DNA of 7,270 bases from Limnohabitans sp. Rim8 (lineage in GTDB: Bacteria; Pseudomonadota; Gammaproteobacteria; Burkholderiales; Burkholderiaceae_C). Location: positions 1-7,270 of the forward strand of contig CAMDXR010000156.1 in assembly GCA_945877725.1 (NCBI GenBank), read 5' to 3'. A model generated the notes under the pieces. It was not told the origin of the DNA and did not search any database. It saw only the letters and a list, made by a program, of their open reading frames with translations. Below, in pieces: positions 1-5,380 of the stretch; position 1 is the stretch's first letter; each line of letters begins with the position of its first letter. The position numbers and the translations under genes are program-made.

Positions 1-276
1 CAGCCGCAGGTCCAGCTCTGCACGGTCCGCAATGGGTTTGCCGTTCCAGTTGATCACGCTGTTGGCGTCCACATCGATCTTGATCACCACCGGGTCGGCC
101 TTTTTGGGCGCGTTGGTGGGCAGTGGCATGTCCAAGTTCACGGAGTGCAACTGCGCCGGGATGGTGATGATCAGCATGATCAGCAGCACCAGCATCACGT
201 CAATCAGCGGCGTGGTGTTCATCTCGATCATGACTTCCGGCTCGTCGCTGGAACTCGTTCCTACATTCATGCCCAT
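1..276 (-). CDS. exbD: ExbD-family biopolymer transport protein, second copy (partial, 3' end outside window)
   Basis: The 5' part of a second ExbD gene: 92 codons are open from the ATG at 276 to the window edge, so the C-terminal third or more is missing. Visible are a short cytoplasmic N-terminus, then one membrane segment (about residues 22-42) beginning MNTTPLIDVMLVLLIM. In it D26 matches the single transmembrane aspartate that carries protons in ExbD/TolR proteins. The periplasmic domain starts at about residue 43. A good Shine-Dalgarno (AGGAG) sits 6 bases before the ATG, and the gap to the stop of the upstream exbD copy is only 13 bases, so the two are co-transcribed. ExbD works with ExbB in the inner membrane to power TonB. 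The membrane segment closely resembles that of the first copy while the periplasmic part differs, so this is a diverged paralogue rather than a recent duplicate. A nearby in-frame ATG at 270 is an alternative start. Confidence 0.93.
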   Translation of the reverse strand, partial: MGMNVGTSSSDEPEVMIEMNTTPLIDVMLVLLIMLIITIPAQLHSVNLDMPLPTNAPKKADPVVIKIDVDANSVINWNGKPIADRAELDLRL

Positions 277-289
277 GGCTTGGCTCCTG

Positions 290-706
290 TTAGTTGCTGG
301 CAGGCTCGGTGATAAAGCCCACCTTGACGATGCCCGCGCGCTGCACCGCGTACATCACCCGGCCCACCGACTCGAAGTCACTTTGGCCGTCGCCCCGGAT
401 TTGCACCTCGGGCTGGGGTGTCATGACTGAGAATTTCTTCATCCGCTCCACCAAATCCGTGCTGTTCTTGATCTTGGTGTCGTACAGGTAAATGTTGCCT
501 GCCTTGTCCACCGAGATGATCACGTTCTCTGGCTTGGTCTCGCGCACCACGTTCTGCTCTTTGGGCAAGTCCACCTTGATGGAGGTGGTCACCACCGGAA
601 TGGTGATCAAAAAGATGATCAACAGCACCAGCATCACATCCACCAGGGGGGTGGTGTTGATGGTGCTGATGATCTCGTCATCGGCTTCGCCTACGTTCAT
701 GGCCAT
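290..706 (-). CDS. exbD: ExbD-family biopolymer transport protein, first copy
   Basis: A complete 138-residue ExbD, the usual family length. It has an N-terminal cytoplasmic stub, one transmembrane helix (about residues 19-40, INTTPLVDVMLVLLIIFLIT) with the proton-carrying aspartate at D23, and a periplasmic domain (about 43-138) that ends in the family's typical pattern of charged residues and VKVGFITEP. In the known complex ExbD dimers sit inside an ExbB pentamer and couple the proton gradient to TonB. The start at 706 is supported by AGGAG about 9 bases upstream; a second ATG two codons later is possible. It lies 42 bases after exbB and 13 bases before another exbD, within one operon. TolR is the other family possibility, but the adjacent tonB favours ExbD. 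Confidence 0.95.
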   Translation of the reverse strand: MAMNVGEADDEIISTINTTPLVDVMLVLLIIFLITIPVVTTSIKVDLPKEQNVVRETKPENVIISVDKAGNIYLYDTKIKNSTDLVERMKKFSVMTPQPEVQIRGDGQSDFESVGRVMYAVQRAGIVKVGFITEPASN

Positions 707-748
707 GGGGGCTTCTCCTGAGGGGGTGCAGGGCGGGGCTGAAACAGC

Positions 749-1543
749 TTACTTCTTGGCCGAACCGAGCAACACGGCGTGCAAGTCGGAGCCAAAGGCG
801 TTGACTTGCTCCATTACGGCCTTGTTGCGGCGCACCAAGTAGTTGTAACCCAACACCGCAGGCACGGCCACGGCCAGACCAATGGCGGTCATGATCAGCG
901 CCTCGCCCACGGGGCCAGCGACTTTGTCAATGGAGGCCTGACCAGACATGCCGATCTTGACCAGCGCGTGGTAAATGCCCCAAACCGTACCAAACAACCC
1001 GACGAACGGCGCGGTGGAACCCACAGTGGCCAGTACGGCCAGGCCGTCTTGCATGCGGCTTTGTACATTGCCAATGGCGCGTTGGATGCTCATGGTGACC
1101 CACTCGTTGAAATCGACTGCGCCCAGCAAACCGGTGTGCTTAGAAGCACCCTCAAGGCCCTTTTCTGCAATAAAACGGAAGGCCGAGCCTTCTTGCAAAG
1201 TGTCTTTGCCTTGCTCAACCGTGTTGGCGCTCCAGAAAGAGTCTTGCGCGGCTTTGGCTTGCTTGTTCAGCTTGGATTGCTCGGCAAACTTGGTGAAGAT
1301 CACGTACCAAGAGGCCATGCTCATGATCACCAAGATCAGCAGCGTGCCCTTGGCCACGAAGTCGCCCTGGGCCCACAGCGCGCCCAGACCGTAGGGGTTT
1401 TCTTCGGCCACGGCGGCAGCGGCCGCAGCCACGGGGGCCGAAGCGGCAGCGGCCGCATCGGTGGCTTGGGCCATCACGGTGCCTGCAAAAAACAAGCCGG
1501 CCATCAGACCTGCGAAGACGAAGCTTTTGGAGTGTTTGAACAT
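749..1543 (-). CDS. exbB: ExbB, TonB-system proton channel (MotA/TolQ/ExbB family)
   Basis: A 264-residue inner-membrane protein of the MotA/TolQ/ExbB family. From the ATG at 1543: residues 1-25 look like a cleavable signal peptide (MFKHSK, hydrophobic core, then VMAQA). Residues 29-48 are an Ala-rich spacer. Transmembrane segments lie at about 63-84, 168-192 (containing GSTAPFVGLFGTVWGIY) and 212-236 (GEALIMTAIGLAVAVPAV). The last two carry the conserved small and polar residues that line the ExbB channel. A long cytoplasmic loop joins segments one and two. ExbB forms the pentameric stator around the ExbD dimer and powers TonB. The start at 1543 is chosen because GAGGAG precedes it and the signal peptide begins there. 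The frame stays open to a GTG at 1615 that overlaps the tonB stop, but the extra 24 residues look untranslated. The gap to tonB is 68 bases. TolQ is unlikely given the tonB neighbour. Confidence 0.95.
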   Translation of the reverse strand: MFKHSKSFVFAGLMAGLFFAGTVMAQATDAAAAASAPVAAAAAAVAEENPYGLGALWAQGDFVAKGTLLILVIMSMASWYVIFTKFAEQSKLNKQAKAAQDSFWSANTVEQGKDTLQEGSAFRFIAEKGLEGASKHTGLLGAVDFNEWVTMSIQRAIGNVQSRMQDGLAVLATVGSTAPFVGLFGTVWGIYHALVKIGMSGQASIDKVAGPVGEALIMTAIGLAVAVPAVLGYNYLVRRNKAVMEQVNAFGSDLHAVLLGSAKK

Positions 1544-1611
1544 GATGAGGTGCTCCTCTGGGGTAATGGGGTAAAAAATGGAACGAATGATGGATGGATC
1601 AGGAGTCCGGA

Positions 1612-2277
1612 TCACTCCAGACGCCAGGTGTATTTCATGGTGGCCCAGCCTTGTTCGGGCTTGCCGTCCACGGTGGCCGCACGGAACTGGCAGCGCGACA
1701 AAGCGGCGCGGGCAGCTTCGTCAAGGCGTTTGTAGCCAGACGTCTTCTCGACTTCAGACTCGATCACTTTGCCGTCGGTGCCGACCAAAAAGCGCAGGCT
1801 CACAGTGCCTTCTTCTTCCAAACGACGTGAGGCGCTGGGGTATTCAGGCTTGGCGCAATTGGCGGAGTTGACCACAGCCGGGGTGCGCACAACCGGAGCA
1901 GGTGGCGGTGGCGGCGGAGGAGGAGGAGGGGGCGGTGGCGGTGCAACAACCACCGGTGCCACAGGTTGTGGTGTGGCGGTGACGGCTGCAATCGCGTTTG
2001 CCGAGGGGGCATTGTTGGCAATGGGCACATCCACCGGGGGCACGTAGGCGGGTGGTGGTGGCAGGTTTTTGGGCGGAGGCGGCGGCGGGGGTGGGGGAAT
2101 GTCGGGCTTCTTCTCTTCAAGCAAAACCGCTTCCACTGGACCCTGAATTTTTTTAACGACAGACCGGGCCAGCCCCGAGCTGATGGCCCAAAAGAACAAC
2201 AGGTGCAACACCACCACCAGCCCCAGCCCGATAAGGTGCTTGGTCGGCTTTCGTTGCCGGCTGGCGTAATCATCCAT
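1612..2277 (-). CDS. tonB: TonB, energy transducer to outer-membrane receptors
   Basis: A 221-residue TonB. It has a basic cytoplasmic N-terminus (SRQRKPTKH) and a membrane anchor at about 15-36 with a histidine (H25) placed like the functionally essential His of the Escherichia coli TonB anchor. The Pro-rich periplasmic spanner (about 58-133) holds runs of 9, 4 and 14 consecutive prolines. The C-terminal TonB domain (about 140-221) contains the PEYP segment, EGTVSLRFLVGTDGKV and a terminal YTWRLE strand. Two cysteines (C141, C196) in this domain could pair; that is an inference. TonB carries the energy of the ExbB/ExbD motor to receptors for iron-siderophores, haem or cobalamin. The ATG at 2277 follows GAGGAG by about 10 bases. 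This is the first gene of the operon, so its promoter should lie in 2278-2586. I could not recognise a classical Fur box there, although iron control is usual for such operons. Confidence 0.96.
   Translation of the reverse strand: MDDYASRQRKPTKHLIGLGLVVVLHLLFFWAISSGLARSVVKKIQGPVEAVLLEEKKPDIPPPPPPPPPKNLPPPPAYVPPVDVPIANNAPSANAIAAVTATPQPVAPVVVAPPPPPPPPPPPPPPAPVVRTPAVVNSANCAKPEYPSASRRLEEEGTVSLRFLVGTDGKVIESEVEKTSGYKRLDEAARAALSRCQFRAATVDGKPEQGWATMKYTWRLE
1900..1941 (-). repeat. Low-complexity CCN run encoding 14 consecutive prolines in TonB
   Basis: Residues 113-126 of TonB are all proline, encoded by mixed CCG/CCA/CCC/CCT codons with four successive CCT codons in the middle. On the plus strand this reads as a run of GG pairs separated by single bases. 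The length is a multiple of three, so slippage would lengthen or shorten the periplasmic spanner without a frameshift. It is a coding low-complexity tract, not a mobile repeat. Confidence 0.9.
2071..2097 (-). repeat. CCN run encoding 9 consecutive prolines in TonB
   Basis: Residues 61-69 of TonB are nine prolines in a row, followed after a short KNL break by four more. The plus strand here is strongly G-rich, including two G runs of five. Together with the longer run nearer the C-terminus this forms the rigid periplasm-spanning arm of TonB. Confidence 0.88.
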
Positions 2278-2348
2278 ATTTAAAATTCTCCTCGTTTTAA
2301 TTCGATGCGATGCAAAGTGGGATTCAAGCCATCCGGGTCTTGAGCGGC

Positions 2349-2450
2349 TCAGGCCTTAGAGGGGGCAAAAGCACACGCCCTACAAAGCGAGCCCATGTAC
2401 ACCATGAACCTGGTTGTATTTGGTGAAAAACATGTTTGAGCACCCCCCAT
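2349..2450 (-). CDS. Possible small ORF (33 residues) upstream of tonB, unknown function
   Basis: On the minus strand an ATG at 2450 is preceded by AAGGAG with a 6-base gap, an excellent Shine-Dalgarno and at least as good as that of tonB itself. It opens 33 codons, ending in TGA 71 bases before the tonB ATG. The peptide starts MGGAQTCFSPNTTRF and has cysteines at 7, 23 and 26 (a CRAC motif) and a basic C-terminus. I recognise no family: it is not HemP or the Bfd ferredoxin, which can accompany iron-uptake genes. It could be a leader peptide, a short stand-alone protein, or a chance ORF. No homology evidence is available, and a single strong ribosome site is suggestive only. Confidence 0.28.
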   Translation of the reverse strand: MGGAQTCFSPNTTRFMVYMGSLCRACAFAPSKA

Positions 2451-2551
2451 GGCCGTCTCCTTGAATCGTCTTTTTAATGCATGAGATTGCCTGACTTTCA
2501 GGTCAATTTCATGAGTCTGCATTGTGAGGCCGGGGCTGTTGCAATGTCATA

Positions 2552-2563
2552 GTCCGTACGGAC
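2552..2563. promoter_or_regulatory. Perfect 12-bp palindrome, candidate operator
   Basis: GTCCGTACGGAC is its own reverse complement with no spacer and lies 275 bases upstream of tonB and 23 bases past the hydrolase stop. Uninterrupted palindromes of this kind are typical of sites bound by dimeric repressors such as the TetR family. As RNA it could form only a 4-bp stem with a 4-base loop, and no T run follows, so a terminator role is unlikely. The regulator is not in this window; the assignment is inference. Confidence 0.35.
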
Positions 2564-2586
2564 GAGATTATTCGCAGGGTAAATTG

Positions 2587-3510
2587 TCAGACGTTTTGCA
2601 ACAGATCAAGCTCTGTTTTCATGGCCCCACTGCGCTCTAATTCAGCCAGCATCATATCGAGCCAGATGTCCAGTGTGTGACCTTGGCCGAAGCGCTTGTG
2701 CAGCGCTAAAAAGTAGGGCACTTGCCGAGCCCATGCGGTGAACGTTGCTTTGGAGATTTCACCCCATTCGAGCAGCTTGAATTTCAGCAGTACCTTGGCG
2801 CCATAACGGGCATGTCGCTCCGGGTTTTGGGCAAAGGCTTCTAGCTTGCTGCGGGCCAGTGCCAGGGCGGGCGCGACTTCGGTGAACACGGCGCCGTGCC
2901 CGGGGATGATGGTGGCCGGATTGAGTTGCTCGATCAGGTCGAGCGTTTGCCCGACTTCTTCAAAAGCAGCCACGCCTTCCAGTTCGGGAAACACCACGCC
3001 AAAGCCGTTTTGCCAAAGCGCGTCAGCCGACATGAGCAAGCGGTGTTCGGGCGCAAACAAAATAACCGAGTGCGGGTCGTGTCCGGGGGCCGCATGCACT
3101 TGCCACTCCATATCGGCCCAGCGGTGGCTGGCACCGGGCTGGAGCAAGCCCGTAAATGTGAACGGCGGGCAGTTTTGTCCGGTGGGCTGGTAGGTCAGTT
3201 CGGCTTCGTTCCAGCTTTGAATGGCTTGGGATAAACCGGGGGGTATCCAAGTTTGCAAGGCGGTGTAATGGGTTTGCAGGGCATGGTTGCCCCCGCAATG
3301 GTCGCTGTGCAGGTGCGTGTTGACCAGTCGGTCAAGCTTGCGGCCTTGCAGCGCTTGTTCTAGCAAGGCCAGCGTTTGAGCCTGGTGCGATGTGTAACCG
3401 CTGTCCACCAAGGTGGCGCTGTCTGCGTCGCAGAGCAGAATGTTGTTGGCCGATAACCAACCTCGTTCGAAGACGGTGATGCCCGCAGGCAGTGCAGCGG
3501 GAGCGTTCAT
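2587..3510 (-). CDS. Metallo-beta-lactamase-fold hydrolase
   Basis: A 307-residue cytoplasmic enzyme (no signal peptide) with a complete set of MBL-fold metal ligands: the HLHSDH motif (H66, H68, D70, H71), H144 in APGHDPHS, D162 in MSADALW and H205 in IPGHGAVF. This pattern fits a two-zinc (or iron) hydrolase of the glyoxalase II / RNase Z-like superfamily. Residues about 215-300 form a helical C-terminal domain (AKVLLKFKLLEWGEI), resembling the C-terminal add-on of LACTB2-like members. The substrate cannot be read from sequence. It starts 19 bases after the fadD stop on the same strand, so it is probably co-transcribed, which makes a thioester or related ester plausible, as inference. The ATG at 3510 has no clear Shine-Dalgarno, suggesting coupling to fadD translation; the frame is open further upstream inside fadD but without a better start. 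Confidence 0.88.
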   Translation of the reverse strand: MNAPAALPAGITVFERGWLSANNILLCDADSATLVDSGYTSHQAQTLALLEQALQGRKLDRLVNTHLHSDHCGGNHALQTHYTALQTWIPPGLSQAIQSWNEAELTYQPTGQNCPPFTFTGLLQPGASHRWADMEWQVHAAPGHDPHSVILFAPEHRLLMSADALWQNGFGVVFPELEGVAAFEEVGQTLDLIEQLNPATIIPGHGAVFTEVAPALALARSKLEAFAQNPERHARYGAKVLLKFKLLEWGEISKATFTAWARQVPYFLALHKRFGQGHTLDIWLDMMLAELERSGAMKTELDLLQNV

Positions 3511-3529
3511 GCAATAAACCGGCAAAGCA

Positions 3530-5215
3530 TTATTTGTTGCTGCGCAATTCACGGCGCAGAATTTTTCCGACGTTTGATTTGGGCAGTTCGTCGCGGAACT
3601 CAATGTATTTAGGTCGTTTGTAACCGGTCAGGTTGTCGTGACAAAAACGCGCCACGGCTTCTTCGGTCAGCAGGGGGTCGTTGCGCACCACAAAGACCTT
3701 GATGGTTTCGCCCTGCATGGTGTCGGGGATGCCGACTGCGGCACATTCGACCACGCCGGGGCAGGTTGAGATGACGTTTTCTAGCTCGCTTGGAAACACG
3801 TTGAAGCCGCTCACAATGATCATGTCCTTGATGCGGTCCACGATGCGTGTGAAGCCGCCCTCGTCCATGATGCCGACGTCGCCCGTGCGCATGAAACCAT
3901 CGGCGGTGAAGGTTTTGGCGTTTTCGGCGGGCTGGTTGTAATACCCGGTCATGACGTTGGGGCCACGGATGCAGATTTCTCCCGAGCTGCCGACGGGCAA
4001 ACTTTGACCTGCTTCGTCCTTGATGGCGATGTCGATGCTGGGCAGCGGCAGGCCGATGTTGCCACTAAAGTGGGTTTGCGTCACCGGGTTGTTGGTACCG
4101 ATGGCGCAGGTCTCGCTCATGCCCCAGCCTTCAATCATGGCGCTGCCGGTGGCTTTTTGCCAGTGTGTGGCGGTGCCCTCTGAGGCCGCCATGCCGCCGG
4201 CCTGGGTCAGGCGCAGGTTAGAAAAATCGATGGTCTTGAACATCGGGTGTTGCATCAGGGCATTGAACAAGGTGTTCACGCCCGGCAACATGTGAAATGG
4301 CCGCTGCTTGAGAACGGCAATGAATTTGCCAAAGTCGCGCGGGTTGGGCACCAAGGTCAGGTGCGAGCCTTGCCGAATGGCCAGCAAACACAGCGTGAGC
4401 GCAAAGATGTGATAGAGCGGCAATGCGGCAATGCCGTTAATTTTGCGCAGATCGCCAACGCTGGCCAGGGCCGGACTGAACCAACCTTCGGCTTGCAAAA
4501 TGGCCGCCACGATGTTGCGGTGCGTCAGAACGGCACCTTTCGACAAACCGGTGGTGCCACCGGTGTATTGCAAAAACGCGATGTCATCCAGAGTTTGATG
4601 GGTGGGTTTGAAGCTCAGTTGTTTCCCTTGGGCAATGGCTTTCTTGAAAGGGGTGACGCTGCGCCCGCCTGCCAGTGAAAGCTCGAACTCAGGCACCATT
4701 TTGGCCAAATGACGCACTGCAAAGGTCATCCAGCGCCCGTACCAAGGGCCCAGCAAGTCGCCAATGGAGGCCACCACAATGTGTTGAACCGCCGTGTGGT
4801 CAATGACTTCTTGCAAGGTTTTTGCAAAATTTTCCAGAATGACAATGGCCGTGGCCCCGGAGTCTTTGAGTTGGTGTTGCAGCTCACGGGCGGTGTAAAG
4901 CGGGTTCACGTTGACGCAGGTGTAGCCGGCGCGCAGCACAGCCGCCATGGTCACGGCAAATTGAGGCAAGTTGGGCAGCATGATGGCCACGCGGCTGCCC
5001 GGGGGCAAACCTTTGTCTTGCAGCCAGGCCCCCATGGCTTTGGACAAGTCGTCCAGTTCTTTGTAGCTCATCCATCGGTCCATGCAGACCGAAAAAGGGT
5101 GGTTGCCATGGGCACGAAAAGCCGTCTCAAGTACGTCAGTCAGGCTGTTGTATTGGTTAGGGTCGATGTCGTGCGGTACGCCGGGCGGGTAATTCTTGAG
5201 CCAAATACGTTCCAT
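3530..5215 (-). CDS. fadD: Long-chain fatty acid-CoA ligase (acyl-CoA synthetase)
   Basis: A 561-residue adenylate-forming enzyme, the same length as typical FadD. It activates a fatty acid with ATP to acyl-AMP, then to acyl-CoA, at the cytoplasmic face of the inner membrane, feeding beta-oxidation or lipid synthesis. Motifs in order: the N-terminal MERIWLKNYPPGVP opening typical of FadD; the phosphate-binding loop YTGGTTGLSKG (217-227); LPLYHIFAL (265-273); GWGMSET (363-369); RTGD (443-446); VDRIKDMIIVSGFNVFPSE (459-477); and PKSNVGK with the catalytic lysine K551. No key residue is missing. The start at 5215 has AGGAGA 8 bases upstream; the open frame runs back to 5392, but that extension has no recognisable content and would run into the divergent gene. 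It is followed at 19 bases by the MBL hydrolase. The exact chain-length preference is not visible. Confidence 0.94.
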   Translation of the reverse strand: MERIWLKNYPPGVPHDIDPNQYNSLTDVLETAFRAHGNHPFSVCMDRWMSYKELDDLSKAMGAWLQDKGLPPGSRVAIMLPNLPQFAVTMAAVLRAGYTCVNVNPLYTARELQHQLKDSGATAIVILENFAKTLQEVIDHTAVQHIVVASIGDLLGPWYGRWMTFAVRHLAKMVPEFELSLAGGRSVTPFKKAIAQGKQLSFKPTHQTLDDIAFLQYTGGTTGLSKGAVLTHRNIVAAILQAEGWFSPALASVGDLRKINGIAALPLYHIFALTLCLLAIRQGSHLTLVPNPRDFGKFIAVLKQRPFHMLPGVNTLFNALMQHPMFKTIDFSNLRLTQAGGMAASEGTATHWQKATGSAMIEGWGMSETCAIGTNNPVTQTHFSGNIGLPLPSIDIAIKDEAGQSLPVGSSGEICIRGPNVMTGYYNQPAENAKTFTADGFMRTGDVGIMDEGGFTRIVDRIKDMIIVSGFNVFPSELENVISTCPGVVECAAVGIPDTMQGETIKVFVVRNDPLLTEEAVARFCHDNLTGYKRPKYIEFRDELPKSNVGKILRRELRSNK

Positions 5216-5376
5216 TGGGGAGATCTCCTGTTGAGTCTGATTGTGGCTATTCGATGGGCTAAGTGTTATCGGGCAATTCCTCAGTAAGGTTTTTAAAGGT
5301 CTCAGACGCGACAAATAACCGTGCGGGACAAGCTTGAAGAATTGGATGCAAAATAAGGGAAAACCCGAATGACTAA
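5216..5376. promoter_or_regulatory. Divergent intergenic region between fadD and the GNAT gene
   Basis: These 161 bases must hold promoters for both directions. For the plus strand a plausible pair is listed separately. For the minus strand (fadD) I find no convincing -35/-10 pair. The fadD ribosome site lies inside a perfect 10-bp palindrome, GGAGATCTCC (5219-5228), so it could be partly masked by pairing, though the possible stem is only 3 bp. AAGGT occurs twice in tandem around an A/T-rich stretch (5286-5300). No recognisable FadR site was seen. Confidence 0.6.
5241..5269 (+). promoter_or_regulatory. Candidate sigma-70 promoter for the GNAT gene
   Basis: TTGTGG (5241-5246) and TGTTAT (5264-5269) are separated by the optimal 17 bases. 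The -35 hexamer matches consensus at three positions and the -10 at four. Transcription would begin near 5276 and give a leader of about 100 bases ahead of the GNAT start. Weak but the best pair seen on this strand; unproven. Confidence 0.3.
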
Positions 5377-5380
5377 ATGA
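5346..5380 (+). other. Chain of two mini-ORFs overlapping the GNAT start
   Basis: An 8-codon ORF (MQNKGKPE, ATG at 5346, TGA at 5370-5372) overlaps by ATGA a 3-codon ORF (MTK, ATG at 5369, TGA at 5378-5380). That one in turn overlaps by ATGA the GNAT ATG at 5377. The best Shine-Dalgarno, AAGGGA at 5355-5360, is 8 bases before the ATG at 5369 but 16 bases before the GNAT ATG, so ribosomes would be expected to load at the mini-ORF and reinitiate. This could be a coupling device or chance. Confidence 0.35.

Larger units (their letters stand above)
2278..2586. other. Intergenic region upstream of tonB (309 bases)
   Basis: This lies between the stop of the hydrolase gene and the tonB start, both on the minus strand, so it must end the fadD transcript (or let it read through) and start the tonB transcript. 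I see a perfect 12-bp palindrome at 2552-2563, an imperfect dyad at 2487-2506 (TTGCCTGA/TCAGGTCAA) and a nested dyad at 2400-2425. There is also a 33-codon ORF with a strong ribosome site (listed separately). No minus-strand hairpin followed by a T run was found, so no intrinsic terminator is called. No convincing sigma-70 promoter pair and no recognisable Fur box (repeats of GATAAT) could be picked out by eye. Confidence 0.7.

Noticed and set aside
779..1735. 318-codon plus-strand ORF opposite exbB and the end of tonB
   Set aside because: Composition is rich in His, Gly, Gln and Arg, as expected for the antisense of a codon-biased GC-rich gene. It shows no recognisable domain, while the opposite strand encodes unmistakable ExbB and TonB.
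1769..2047. Gly-rich plus-strand ORF opposite the Pro-rich part of tonB
   Set aside because: The poly-Gly is simply the reverse complement of proline codons.
2421..2450. T run on the minus strand (TTTTT near 2426-2430) as a terminator for the fadD-hydrolase transcript
   Set aside because: No stable GC-rich hairpin directly precedes it on the minus strand.
3511..3603. Upstream extension of the MBL hydrolase frame into fadD
   Set aside because: The extra residues are Cys/Asn-rich antiframe sequence inside fadD without family similarity; the ATG at 3510 directly precedes the start of the fold.
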